The notes under the pieces are model-generated. The model saw only the letters and a list, made by a program, of their open reading frames with translations, ran no database searches and was not told where the DNA came from. Of a stretch of 64,000 bases of DNA, positions 18,448-27,244 are shown piece by piece (the first letter of the stretch is position 1; each line of letters opens with the position of its first letter). This DNA comes from Algiphilus sp965216485 (GTDB lineage: Bacteria > Pseudomonadota > Gammaproteobacteria > Nevskiales > Nevskiaceae), in the NCBI RefSeq assembly GCF_965216485.1, contig NZ_OZ244162.1:1860001-1924000 (forward strand), read 5' to 3'. The position numbers and the translations under genes were made by a program.

Positions 18448-20753
18448 GGCAGCCAGGACCAGACTTCCACCATCACGAAGCGCACGATGGCTTTGCTGAA
18501 GACGACGATGACGGGCTCATAGACACCGTCGACCTTGCCGCGTCCGGTCATTTCGGAGCGCAGCCGGCGGTCAGGATCCTCGACAGCCAGCGTGACGCGC
18601 ACCACGCGTCCGTAAGGCGCCTCCTCGGCATTGGGTGCAATGGAGAGTACCCGCGCCGGCAGCACCTCGGTCGGTCGCGACCAGATGCGGACACGGGCTT
18701 CCGCCCCTTCCTCGACGATCGCAATCTGAGCTTCGGGGACTTCCAGTTCCGCCAGCATCTGCGAATGCTGTTCGATGGTTGCGATGGGATCACCGATGTC
18801 GAGGTATTGGCCGCGTGCATGGCGCAGTTGATCCGATACCACGGTCCCGCTGATCGGGGCGCGGAGTCGGGTGTCTTGCAGCCGTTGCTGATGGAAATCC
18901 AGTTCGGCCTGCTCGGCTTCAAGCTGAGCCTGCAGGGCTTCCAGTCGTTCCGGGCGGATGCCGCCCTTGGTGACCTCCAGTTGTCGCTCGGCCTCCTTCA
19001 GTTCCTCGCGACGTACCTGTGCGTTGCTGATGGCGCGCTCGTAATCCTGGGCCGATATGCCATTGCGCTCATAGGCGGCTTCGGCGCGGCGCGCTTCGCT
19101 GGCGGCGGCCTTGAGCCGTGCCTCGGCAGTGGCGACACGCTGTTCGGCCAGTGCGATCGATTCGCTGCGGGCCCCGGCCTGCTCCAGGGCAAGCTGGGCC
19201 TGCAGGCGACTGACCTCCGCCTTGGCCATGGCCACTTCGGCGCGTTGGGCAGCGTCGTAGAGGCGAACGATCTCGTCACCGGCCTCGACCTGGTCACCTT
19301 CGGCCACAAAGACTTCTCGTACGTCGCCTGCGGCCAGTGCGTGGACTTCGGCCCGCTCCGCGGGCAGCACGGTCAGCTTACCGCTGGCGTCGTAGCGATA
19401 GGGCAGCACCATCACCAGTGCAATCAGCGCCAGCCAGCCGATGGTGCGGCGACTGGGTGGACCGGATCGTCCCTTATGCCCCCAGGTGCCCGCCAATGCA
19501 CGGCGTTGTGAGCGCACCCGACGAATCTGCGCCACGGTTACAAAAAGCAGTGCGGCCAGCACCACGGCCACACCCACGCCGCCCCATACCATTCCCAACC
19601 ATCGCGCAGGGAAGGCGAGAATCAGAACCACGACGGCAACGATGTAGAGCAGGGCCAGGGCGGCGAAAAGGCGCAGCGCGCGCCGTGGCGGGGGTGCGCT
19701 TCGGGCCCATGGGCGATCCCAGCCGAAAATCGCCATCCAGGCCTGATCGCGCAAATCGGGTACACCGAGGCGGTGCGCCAGCAGCAAATAGCCCTCGCGC
19801 GGGACGAGCGGGTTGGCGCGCAGCAGCGTCCCTACCGCGGCAATGAGGCCGAAGACGAGCAGATAGGTTGCCAGCAACTCGCCACTGTTGCGCAGCATGA
19901 GCCAGCCGCCGATGCCCAGGACGAAGAGCAATACGCCGCTTTGCAGGGTCGAACCGAGAATGCGCAGTCGGCCGGGGAGGTCGGCACGTTCGGCGGGGCC
20001 TTCGGTATCCACATGCAAGTGGGGTAGGAAACCCAGCGCCAGGCGCAGGCGCACAGGGGCTTTTTCCGCGGTCCAGCGCTCGATGGCTGCGGCGCGCGCG
20101 GCGCTCGACAGCAGATTGATCGCGAGGGCTGAGGGTAGGCCCACAAGGGCAATCCAGTAGGGCGACAGGACGGCAGTGATATGAACGGCGGCATCGTCGC
20201 GAAGATGCCATAGGGCGCCCAACGCACCGATTCCGGCCAGCCACAGCAGCCAACGCAACGCCGCTTGGCCGACGAACAGATTGATCAGCCGGCCGAGAGC
20301 GCGGAGGGGGCCAATGGGGACAGCCATACCGCCAGCAGCACCCCCGCGCTCGCGACTGGCGGCGGAACCGTAATCGCCGGGCAGGCCGGGACCAGCCAAG
20401 GACCCCGGGGTTGATGAAGCCGGGTGCTGTTCGGGAGCCCCGCTGGGAGGCGCGCCATCCTCTGTCATCTGAGGTGGGGTTGGCAGCGGCTCCTCGCTGC
20501 CGGCCTCGAGCAACCCTGCTTCAGAGAGCTCGAGGGCGAGTCGATCGATCAGCGTTTCGCGCTCGTTGTCGCCGGCGTCCCGCATGCGCGCGGTGCGATC
20601 GCGCGCACCGTCGAAGAGTTGCGCCATACGGTATTCATCGTCGCTGAGCCGATAGCGCGCACCATTGAATGGGGCCTCAACGATGACAGTGCCACTGGGC
20701 GCGGGAACCGCGGCAACGCGGCCAATGAAACGAAGGTGGGAAGACGCAGTCAC
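18444..20753 (-). CDS. Membrane fusion protein: PqqD-like N-domain, degenerate M50-protease-like membrane domain, HlyD adaptor
   Basis: 769 residues. Residues ~1-90 resemble the small winged/PqqD-like domain found before M50-HlyD proteins (RYRLSDDEYRMAQLFDG). A Pro/Gly-rich linker follows, then several membrane segments (~165-430). Within these the family landmarks are kept, namely GFLPHLHVDTEG and RANPLVPREGYLLL. The zinc motif HExxH is absent (LLSSAARAA at that place) and the LDGYY aspartate is changed to REGYL. From ~440 it is a classic HlyD adaptor: TM, lipoyl half VHALAAGDVREVFVAEGD, a long coiled coil (~505-645), second lipoyl half APISGTVV and beta-barrel. It would bridge the inner membrane to the TolC-like protein encoded 70 bases upstream. 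No ABC, RND or MFS pump gene accompanies it. Confidence 0.82.
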   Translation of the reverse strand: MTASSHLRFIGRVAAVPAPSGTVIVEAPFNGARYRLSDDEYRMAQLFDGARDRTARMRDAGDNERETLIDRLALELSEAGLLEAGSEEPLPTPPQMTEDGAPPSGAPEQHPASSTPGSLAGPGLPGDYGSAASRERGGAAGGMAVPIGPLRALGRLINLFVGQAALRWLLWLAGIGALGALWHLRDDAAVHITAVLSPYWIALVGLPSALAINLLSSAARAAAIERWTAEKAPVRLRLALGFLPHLHVDTEGPAERADLPGRLRILGSTLQSGVLLFVLGIGGWLMLRNSGELLATYLLVFGLIAAVGTLLRANPLVPREGYLLLAHRLGVPDLRDQAWMAIFGWDRPWARSAPPPRRALRLFAALALLYIVAVVVLILAFPARWLGMVWGGVGVAVVLAALLFVTVAQIRRVRSQRRALAGTWGHKGRSGPPSRRTIGWLALIALVMVLPYRYDASGKLTVLPAERAEVHALAAGDVREVFVAEGDQVEAGDEIVRLYDAAQRAEVAMAKAEVSRLQAQLALEQAGARSESIALAEQRVATAEARLKAAASEARRAEAAYERNGISAQDYERAISNAQVRREELKEAERQLEVTKGGIRPERLEALQAQLEAEQAELDFHQQRLQDTRLRAPISGTVVSDQLRHARGQYLDIGDPIATIEQHSQMLAELEVPEAQIAIVEEGAEARVRIWSRPTEVLPARVLSIAPNAEEAPYGRVVRVTLAVEDPDRRLRSEMTGRGKVDGVYEPVIVVFSKAIVRFVMVEVWSWLP

Positions 20754-20823
20754 CGGGAGTCCACTCCAGAGTTCATTTGGATGCCGTCCGGGCGCACCGG
20801 CCAGGAACGACAGGCGGCGCCGC

Positions 20824-22194
20824 TCATTGCAGCACGCGGTTCATTGCTTCGAGGTCGGCCATGCGCAGGACGCCCGCGGCCTTGCGCAGTCGAAGCAGGC
20901 CGAGCAGGTAGTCGTATCGCGCTCGCGCAAGATCGCGTTGTGCGCGAAAGCGCTCGCGCACGGCGGCAAGGTAGTCGGCCGCTGTGCGCGAGCCCACTTC
21001 GAAGGCGATCTGCGCGGAGGCCTCGGCGGCCTGCGCGGAGTCGACCGCCTGTACCAGTGCGTCGGCGCGGGCGAGGGCGGCGCGGGTATTGAGGAAGGCC
21101 GTACGCGTGGCCAGCCGCGCCTGGGTTTCTGCGCTGTCCCGCTGGTGGGCTGCGGCGCGTTGCCGGGCCTGCGCTTCGGTGACTTGCGAGCGCACCATGC
21201 CGCCTTCGTACAAGGGCATGCGCAGGGACAGGCCTATGCGGCTGTCGGTATCCTCGCGCGCGCCCTCGAAGCCGCCGTCGGCGTCGAAGAAGGCGTGCGA
21301 GCCGGTGAGCTGGAGGGTGGGCCAGCGCTGGGCGCGGGCGATGTCGGTGTCCACTTCAGCCAGGTTGAGACCAACGGTCTCGGCCAGAAGGTCGGTATTG
21401 TGACGCTGCGCGCGTTCCAGCCAGGGTTCCACCTGATTCGGATCCAGCGCCGGCAACTCGGCGTCGCCATTGAGGGTTCTGATGCGGTCCGGGCGCTGCC
21501 CGCTGATGAACTCCAGTCGTGTACGCGCGATGTCGAGTGCGTTCTCGGCATCGATTTCCGAGGCCTTGACGCTGTCGAGCTGGGCTTTGACCGCAAGCAG
21601 GTCGGTTTCGGCAACGAGGCCAGAGTCGAAGCGGCTTTCGGTCTGTTCGACCTGGCGCGCGATGGCTTCTTTCTCGGCGCGGATGAAGCTGAGTTCATAG
21701 CCGGCTGCCAGCACGCCGAAATAGGCCTCGGCCGTGCGCAGCATGAGATCGTGACGCTCGGCGGTCAGCCGCAGCCGGGCCTGGCCGACAGCGAGCTCGG
21801 CGCGATCCAGGCCGAGCAGGGCGGAGCGCTGGTAGATCGGCTGACGCAGCGACACCCCGTAGGCAAATTTATCGAAGTAGTCAGTTTCATCGACGTCGGT
21901 GATGCCGAAGAACTCGCCATCGATCTCCTGCCGGATACGGTTGTAGGCCCCTTCCAGGCCGATCTTGGGGAGCAGCCGGGCAAGGGCTTGCGGTTCGGCT
22001 TCGGCCGCGGCGCGATAGTCCTCCAGTGCGGCGCGGTAGTTGGCGTTCTGGTTCAGCGCCGCCTGGTAGTAGTGCAGCAGGCTGTCCTCGCTGGCGCCCG
22101 CATTGCCAATGTCGGCCTGCACGCTCCCCGCCAGGCTGAGGCTGAAACACGCAAAGAGCCACAGCGGGCTCGCGAATCGCCGATATCGCGGCAT
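20824..22194 (-). CDS. TolC-family outer-membrane channel
   Basis: 456 residues from ATG 22194, where a normal Sec signal (PLWLFACFSLSLAGSVQA) begins; the longer TTG frame from 22251 has no supporting feature. The body shows the duplicated TolC pattern: two long coiled-coil helical regions (about 85-215 and 290-420) separated by strand pairs such as YGVSLRQPIYQ and IGLSLRMPLYEGG. It forms a trimeric outer-membrane duct for type I secretion or efflux. It precedes the HlyD-like gene on the same strand by 70 bases and is probably its outer-membrane partner. Confidence 0.88.
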   Translation of the reverse strand: MPRYRRFASPLWLFACFSLSLAGSVQADIGNAGASEDSLLHYYQAALNQNANYRAALEDYRAAAEAEPQALARLLPKIGLEGAYNRIRQEIDGEFFGITDVDETDYFDKFAYGVSLRQPIYQRSALLGLDRAELAVGQARLRLTAERHDLMLRTAEAYFGVLAAGYELSFIRAEKEAIARQVEQTESRFDSGLVAETDLLAVKAQLDSVKASEIDAENALDIARTRLEFISGQRPDRIRTLNGDAELPALDPNQVEPWLERAQRHNTDLLAETVGLNLAEVDTDIARAQRWPTLQLTGSHAFFDADGGFEGAREDTDSRIGLSLRMPLYEGGMVRSQVTEAQARQRAAAHQRDSAETQARLATRTAFLNTRAALARADALVQAVDSAQAAEASAQIAFEVGSRTAADYLAAVRERFRAQRDLARARYDYLLGLLRLRKAAGVLRMADLEAMNRVLQ

Positions 22195-22247
22195 GAATGA
22201 ACGATCACTAGGGTTCGTTGCGATTTGGCGGGATTCGCCTAGCCCTG

Positions 22248-23438
22248 TCAACCCAAAACCGTGTCAGAAAATAGATAATTACGCGTGAGTGGCAGCCGGT
22301 CCAGGCTGCGCGCGAGCTGCAGTTGGAACACCGCGAGCCCACCCCAGCGGAAGGTCGCCTCTGACGCTTGCAGATAGAAGCGCCACATCCGGCAGAAGCG
22401 TTCGCCCATGATGTCGGCAATAGCGACTCGGTTTTTCTGGAAACGGGCATGCCAGTGCGCCAGCGTGGTGGCATAGTGCAGCCGCAGAACTTCCAGGTCG
22501 GTCATCCACAGTCCGCTCCGCTCGAGGGGAGCCAGTACCTCGGAGGCTGCCGGAATCTGTCCCCCGGGGAAGATGTATTTCCGTATCCAGGGATTTCCTT
22601 GATCCGGGGGATGACGGCTGCCAATGGTATGCAGCAGCGCCACGCCATCCGGCTTCAGGCGATCGCGCACCCGATCAAAGAAGACCGGATACTGCGGGCG
22701 CCCGACGTGTTCGAACATACCGATGCTGACGATCGCGTCGAACTGCCCTTGCGTCTGGCGATAGTCTTCCAACCGGAAGCTGACCCGGTCCGACAGGCCC
22801 GCTGCCTCGGCGCGCTCGCGGGCGATGGCGCACTGATTTTCGGACAAGGTGACGCCGGTGACGTGCACATCGTAGTGGCGGGCGAGGTAGAGCGCGTTGC
22901 TGCCCCACCCGCACCCGATATCGAGCACGCGCGCACCCGGCCGCAGATGGAGCTTGCGGGCGATGAGGGCGCACTTGGCTTGCTGCGCCGCCTCCAGGCT
23001 CATTTCCGGCTGGGGGAAGTAGGCACAGGAGTAGTGCAGGTCCTGGTCGAGAAACAGCCGATAGACCGGCGTATCAATGTCGTAGTGATGCTGGATGTTG
23101 CGCTTGGCGCTGACCGCGGAGTTGAGCTCCCCGAGGCGGGCGCGCAGTACGCGCAGGGCCCGCGTCTTCGGTGACAGCAGGTGGCTGCTGTTGCGCATGG
23201 CCACCTCCAGAACCGGCATCAGGTCGTCGTCCTCGGGCTCCCACAAGCCTTCCACATAGGCTTCCGGAAAGCGCATCTGCGGGTCGCGCAGCACCCAGTG
23301 CAGCACGGCGCGATCCTTGAATCGCAGTCGGGCTGTAGGGGATCCGCTGCCGACGACGATGTCGTCGACGTCGGGACACTCGATGACAAGCCGCCCATCG
23401 GTGAAGCGGCGTGACAGCCAACGCAGAATCGGCGTCAT
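22248..23438 (-). CDS. cfa: Cyclopropane-fatty-acyl-phospholipid synthase
   Basis: 396 residues from ATG 23438, chosen over a TTG six codons earlier because AAGGGG lies 7 bases before it. SAM motif I is VLDIGCGWGSNALYLA (~170), preceded by the lipid-site segment HYDIDTPVYRLFLDQDLHYSCAYF, and followed by VTLSENQ, SIGMFEHVG and the conserved HTIGSR, all Cfa hallmarks. It transfers a methylene from SAM to unsaturated acyl chains of membrane phospholipids. The N-terminal 110 residues are the usual lipid-binding domain. It ends 53 bases before the tolC-like start, so the pair could be co-transcribed. A TTGACA hexamer on the - strand across its stop may be a -35 for the channel gene. Confidence 0.93.
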   Translation of the reverse strand: MTPILRWLSRRFTDGRLVIECPDVDDIVVGSGSPTARLRFKDRAVLHWVLRDPQMRFPEAYVEGLWEPEDDDLMPVLEVAMRNSSHLLSPKTRALRVLRARLGELNSAVSAKRNIQHHYDIDTPVYRLFLDQDLHYSCAYFPQPEMSLEAAQQAKCALIARKLHLRPGARVLDIGCGWGSNALYLARHYDVHVTGVTLSENQCAIARERAEAAGLSDRVSFRLEDYRQTQGQFDAIVSIGMFEHVGRPQYPVFFDRVRDRLKPDGVALLHTIGSRHPPDQGNPWIRKYIFPGGQIPAASEVLAPLERSGLWMTDLEVLRLHYATTLAHWHARFQKNRVAIADIMGERFCRMWRFYLQASEATFRWGGLAVFQLQLARSLDRLPLTRNYLFSDTVLG

Positions 23439-23555
23439 GACGCACCCCTTTTGCAAGGCTCGCGCAGACGCTAGCGCGGCCTGCGGAGGCTTGCAAGCCA
23501 GTTGTCCCGCCGGCCCCTTTGCCGAGGAGGCACGGGCTTACGCAGGGATGTGGGC

Positions 23556-24650
23556 CTAGACGTTGAAGCGGAAGTGCATGACGTCGCCTTCCTGGACGAT
23601 GTACTCCTTGCCCTCGAGCCGCCAGCGCCCGGCTTCCTTGGCACCATTTTCGCCCTTGTAGGCGACGAAGTCGTCGTAGGCGACCACTTCGGCGCGGATG
23701 AAGCCTTTTTCGAAGTCGGTATGGATGACGCCCGCCGCCTGCGGCGCGCTGGCACCCTTGCGAACGGTCCAGGCGCGGACTTCGGCCGGTCCGGCGGTGA
23801 AGAAGGTCTGCAGACCGAGCAGGTCGTAGGCACCACGGATGACGCGATCCAGGCCGGGTTCCTGCAGGCCGAGATCCGCGAGAAACTCGGCGCGGTCAGC
23901 TTCATCCAGCTGCGACAGCTCGGCTTCGATGCCGGCACAGACCGGGACCACGACAGCGTGCTCCTCGGCCGCGCGTTGGCGCACGCGCTCCAGCGCCTCG
24001 TTGCCTTCGCTGAGCGCGGCTTCGTCGACATTGGCGATGTACATCAGCGGCTTGGCGGTAATCAGGAAAAGCTCCCGCAACCAGGGACGCTCGCTTTCGC
24101 TGATGGACAGGCTGCGCACTGCATGCCCGGCGTCGAGGTGATCGTGCACGCGCTTGAGCAGGTCGGCGCGGGCCTGTGCCGTCTTGTCGCCCGACTTGGC
24201 TTGGCGCGAGACTTTGTCCAGCGCGCGCGTGACGCCTTCGAGGTCGGCGAGCGCGAGTTCCGTGGCGATGGTGTCGATATCGCGCAGCGGGTCGACGGAG
24301 CCCGCCACATGGATGATGTCGTCGTCCTCGAAGCAGCGCACGACGTGCGCGATGGCGTCGGTTTCGCGGATATGACCGAGGAACTGGTTGCCCAGGCCTT
24401 CGCCCTTGCTGGCACCGGCAACCAGACCGGCGATGTCGACGAACTCCACAGCGGTGGGGATCAGCTTCTGGGGTTTGACGATTCCGGCCAGGGTCTGCAG
24501 GCGCGGATCGGGTACCGGCACCACCCCTACGTTCGGGTCGATGGTGCAGAAGGGGTAGTTCTCGGCACCGATACCGGCACGGGTCAGCGCGTTGAAAAGG
24601 GTCGATTTGCCGACATTGGGCAGACCGACAATGCCGCATTGAATGGCCAC
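23556..24650 (-). CDS. ychF: Redox-regulated ATPase YchF (Obg-like)
   Basis: 364 residues, GTG start. G1 is GLPNVGKST near the N-terminus, G2/G3 region FCTIDPNVG and DIAGLVAGASKGEGLGNQFL. In place of the GTPase NKxD it has NVDE, matching the known ATP preference of YchF/OLA1. The C-terminal TGS domain ends with the characteristic FRFNV. The coiled-coil arm lies at ~125-200. It binds the ribosome and is linked to oxidative stress control. It follows pth on the same strand by 68 bases. Confidence 0.96.
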   Translation of the reverse strand: MAIQCGIVGLPNVGKSTLFNALTRAGIGAENYPFCTIDPNVGVVPVPDPRLQTLAGIVKPQKLIPTAVEFVDIAGLVAGASKGEGLGNQFLGHIRETDAIAHVVRCFEDDDIIHVAGSVDPLRDIDTIATELALADLEGVTRALDKVSRQAKSGDKTAQARADLLKRVHDHLDAGHAVRSLSISESERPWLRELFLITAKPLMYIANVDEAALSEGNEALERVRQRAAEEHAVVVPVCAGIEAELSQLDEADRAEFLADLGLQEPGLDRVIRGAYDLLGLQTFFTAGPAEVRAWTVRKGASAPQAAGVIHTDFEKGFIRAEVVAYDDFVAYKGENGAKEAGRWRLEGKEYIVQEGDVMHFRFNV

Positions 24651-24718
24651 GCTGCTAACTCCCTAGGGCAATGTTGGAATGAGGGCTTAGACGCACCACC
24701 GAGCGGACAGCGACGGCT

Positions 24719-25309
24719 TCAAGCCTGCGTCGGGGCGGTGTGCAACTGGGTACAGGCGCGCTCCCAGCCATTGCTGAGCAGCGTATCGAGTGCCTCTGCG
24801 GCGCGCACCAGGGCGTCGCCGATGGCGCGTGATTCGTCGGCTGTGGGCTTGCCCAGTACGTAGTTCAGCACTTCCTGCTGCTGCCCGGGATGCCCGATGC
24901 CGACGCGGAGGCGACAGTAGTCCGGTGTGCCCAGATGGCGGTGAATGTCACGCAGCCCGTTGTGGCCGCCGTGTCCGCCGCCGCGTTTCAGGCGCACGGT
25001 GCCAGCCGGCAGGTCGAGATCGTCATGTACCACGAGGACCTCGGGTGCGGCGATCTTGTAGAAGTCACAGACTGCGCGGACCGCCTGGCCACTGCGGTTC
25101 ATGTAGGTGTCGGGCTTGAGGAGCCAGAGGTCTCCGACGCCCGTGGGGAGGCGGCTGGTCTCCCCCGAGAAGCGCCGCTCGGTCTTCCACGCAGTCGCGG
25201 CATGGGTTGCGAGTGCGTCGACAAACCAGAACCCGGCGTTGTGCCGCGTGGCAGCGTAGCCGGGCCCGGGGTTACCGAGCCCGGCAATCAACCGGACAGG
25301 AAGAGACAC
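24719..25309 (-). CDS. pth: Peptidyl-tRNA hydrolase
   Basis: 196 residues, GTG start. Family signatures: GLGNPGPGYAATRHNAGF with the catalytic His in TRHNAG, the VHDDLDLP segment with the catalytic Asp, and GGGHGGHNGLRDI. It releases peptides from prematurely dissociated peptidyl-tRNA. It lies 21 bases after rplY, the normal gammaproteobacterial pairing. Confidence 0.97.
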   Translation of the reverse strand: MSLPVRLIAGLGNPGPGYAATRHNAGFWFVDALATHAATAWKTERRFSGETSRLPTGVGDLWLLKPDTYMNRSGQAVRAVCDFYKIAAPEVLVVHDDLDLPAGTVRLKRGGGHGGHNGLRDIHRHLGTPDYCRLRVGIGHPGQQQEVLNYVLGKPTADESRAIGDALVRAAEALDTLLSNGWERACTQLHTAPTQA

Positions 25310-25330
25310 GATGACGGGAGAACGAGGGGA

Positions 25331-25987
25331 TCAGTCCTCGGACGCTTCCTCGTCGTCCGACGCCTGTTCCTCATCGCCGCTGTCTGCTTCGTCTTCCTCG
25401 TCCTCTTCCACCTTGCGCGGCTGGTGGATGGCCACCACGCCGGCGTCGTTCTCATGCTTGAGTTCGACGAGCTCGACGCCCTCGGGGAGGGGAATCTCGG
25501 AGAGATGGACGGTCTGATCCAGTTCCAGCTTGGAGATGTCCACCGCGATGTACTCGGGCAGATACTTGGGCAGACACTCGACTTCGACGTCGTTCATCAT
25601 GTGCTCGACGACACCGCCACCGGTCTTCACACCCGGTGCTACGGCTTCGCCTTCGAAGTGCAGCGGCACGCGCACACGAATGGCATGGTCGGCGCGTACG
25701 CGCAGAAAATCGGCATGCAGGACCTGCTTGCGCGCCGGATGGCGCTGCACGGCCTTGATCACCACGGACTCCGGTTGGCCGTCGATCTCAAGCTTCAGAA
25801 TGTGCGAGAAGAAGGCTTCGTAGCCCATCTGACGGTACAGCTGGCGATGGCTTACAACGATCGACTGCGGAGGCTTGCCGCCCCCGTAGACGATGGCCGG
25901 GGTCCAGCCATCACGGCGCAGACGGCGGCTCGCACCCGTTCCTTGCGCCTCGCGCGACTTCGCCTCGACGACGAATTCATCGGACAT
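25331..25987 (-). CDS. rplY: Large-subunit ribosomal protein bL25, long Ctc/TL5 form
   Basis: 218 residues. The N-terminal ~95 residues are the 5S-rRNA-binding L25 domain (ASRRLRRDGWTPAIVYG; HADFLRV). The C-terminal ~100 residues form the TL5/Ctc beta domain (EVECLPKYLPEYIAVDISKLE). An acidic tail of Glu/Asp/Ser repeats (~188-218) ends the protein. ATG start; head of the rplY-pth-ychF row downstream of prs. Confidence 0.96.
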   Translation of the reverse strand: MSDEFVVEAKSREAQGTGASRRLRRDGWTPAIVYGGGKPPQSIVVSHRQLYRQMGYEAFFSHILKLEIDGQPESVVIKAVQRHPARKQVLHADFLRVRADHAIRVRVPLHFEGEAVAPGVKTGGGVVEHMMNDVEVECLPKYLPEYIAVDISKLELDQTVHLSEIPLPEGVELVELKHENDAGVVAIHQPRKVEEDEEDEADSGDEEQASDDEEASED

Positions 25988-26095
25988 GTTCTTGCTCCAA
26001 AAAGGGAAATAGACGCTCCACGGCCCGCGACCAGGCCACGAAGGGCGCGCAGTGTAGTGGAAGCGGCAGGTAGGCGCCAGTAGCGCAGGCGTGCC

Positions 26096-27049
26096 TCAGT
26101 CCGAATACAGCGAAGAAACGGACTCCTCGGCTGATACGCGGCGGATGGCTTCGGCGAGCAGGGCACCGATCGACAGCTGCCGGATCTTGCCGCAGTTCGC
26201 TGCAGCCGGTGCCAGCGGGATCGAATCCGTGACCACAAGTTCGTCGATCTGCGAACCGCTGATGTTCTCCACCGCGGCGCCGGAGAGCACCGGGTGTGTC
26301 ACATAGGCCACCACGCGTCGCGCCCCCGCCGCTTTCAGTGCATCGCCCGCCTTGGCGAGGGTGCCGGCGGTATCCACCAGGTCATCGACCATGACACAGG
26401 TCTTGTCGCGCACGTCGCCAATGATGTTCATCACGCGCGCCTCGTTGGCGCGCGGGCGGCGCTTGTCGATGATCGCCAGGTCGGCGTCATCGAGGCGTTT
26501 GGCCACAGCGCGGGCGCGCACCACGCCGCCCACATCCGGAGATACCACCACGACGTTGTCGTATTTCTGCCGCCAGATGTCGCCCAGCAGGACCGGCGAG
26601 GCGTAGACGTTGTCTACCGGGCAATCAAAAAAGCCCTGGATTTGATCGGCGTGCAAGTCCACCGTCAGTACACGGTCGGCACCGGCCGTGGTCAGGATGT
26701 CGGCGCAGACCTTGGCCGAAATCGGAACCCGGGATGAGCGCGGCCGCCGATCCTGACGGGCATAACCGAAATAGGGGATGACGGCGGTAATGCGCCCCGC
26801 GCTCGCACGCTTGATGGCGTCGCAGATCATCACGAGTTCCATCAGGTTGGTGTTGGTGGGGGCGCAGGTCGGCTGGACCACAAAGACATCGCGGCCGCGG
26901 ACATTGTCATGGATCTCGACGTTGATTTCCCCGTCGGAAAAGGTCCCGACGGTGGCGCTGGCCAGTGGCAGCTTCAGGTGTGCCGCTACATCCTTGGCAA
27001 GCGCCCTATTGGCGTTGCCGCTGAAGATCATCAGATGGCCGTCGCTCAT
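26096..27049 (-). CDS. prs: Ribose-phosphate pyrophosphokinase
   Basis: 317 residues, family-typical length. Class I PRPP synthase motifs: flexible ATP loop YARQDRRPRSSRVPIS (~97), metal/ATP site DLHADQIQGFFD (~130), and PRPP loop VMVDDLVDTAGTL (~218-230). It makes PRPP from ribose-5-phosphate and ATP for purine, pyrimidine, His and Trp synthesis. It lies ~100 bases after tRNA-Gln, the usual ispE-tRNA-Gln-prs order, and 108 bases before rplY. ATG start. Confidence 0.97.
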   Translation of the reverse strand: MSDGHLMIFSGNANRALAKDVAAHLKLPLASATVGTFSDGEINVEIHDNVRGRDVFVVQPTCAPTNTNLMELVMICDAIKRASAGRITAVIPYFGYARQDRRPRSSRVPISAKVCADILTTAGADRVLTVDLHADQIQGFFDCPVDNVYASPVLLGDIWRQKYDNVVVVSPDVGGVVRARAVAKRLDDADLAIIDKRRPRANEARVMNIIGDVRDKTCVMVDDLVDTAGTLAKAGDALKAAGARRVVAYVTHPVLSGAAVENISGSQIDELVVTDSIPLAPAAANCGKIRQLSIGALLAEAIRRVSAEESVSSLYSD

Positions 27050-27120
27050 TCTGTGCCGTTTCCCCGAGAAAGAATCAATCGTTGCACGGCAGCGCCAGTG
27101 ACTGTCGCTGCAATGCGAAA

Positions 27121-27140
27121 GGCCGCGTCAGCGCGCGGCC
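27121..27140 (-). terminator. GC-rich hairpin after tRNA-Gln
   Basis: A perfect 7-bp stem GGCCGCG/CGCGGCC with a 6-base loop, followed on the - strand by only TTT. It starts 9 bases past the tRNA CCA end, so it may terminate part of the transcripts or mark the 3' end of the tRNA precursor before prs. The short T run makes full termination doubtful. Confidence 0.45.
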
Positions 27141-27148
27141 CTGCTAGT

Positions 27149-27223
27149 TGGCTGGGGCGGATGGATTCGAACCATCGCATCACGGGATCAAAACCCGTTG
27201 CCTTACCGCTTGGCTACGCCCCA
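27149..27223 (-). tRNA. tRNA-Gln (anticodon UUG)
   Basis: 75 bases with encoded CCA. The 5' acceptor strand TGGGGCG pairs with CGCCCCA, starting with U1-A72 as in E. coli tRNA-Gln. The D arm is AGCCAAGCGGTAAGGC, the anticodon loop TTTTGAT sits in stem ACGGG/CCCGT, and the T arm is GATGG-TTCGAAT-CCATC. Discriminator G precedes CCA. Located between ispE and prs. Confidence 0.98.
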
Positions 27224-27244
27224 TCGGCTGTCATGTCTACGACA

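Noticed and set aside
22223..22251. Sigma70 promoter for the TolC-like gene (TTGACA on the - strand with 17-base spacer)
   Set aside because: The -35 is perfect but the -10 position reads CCAAAT, too weak to list as a feature; kept only as a remark.
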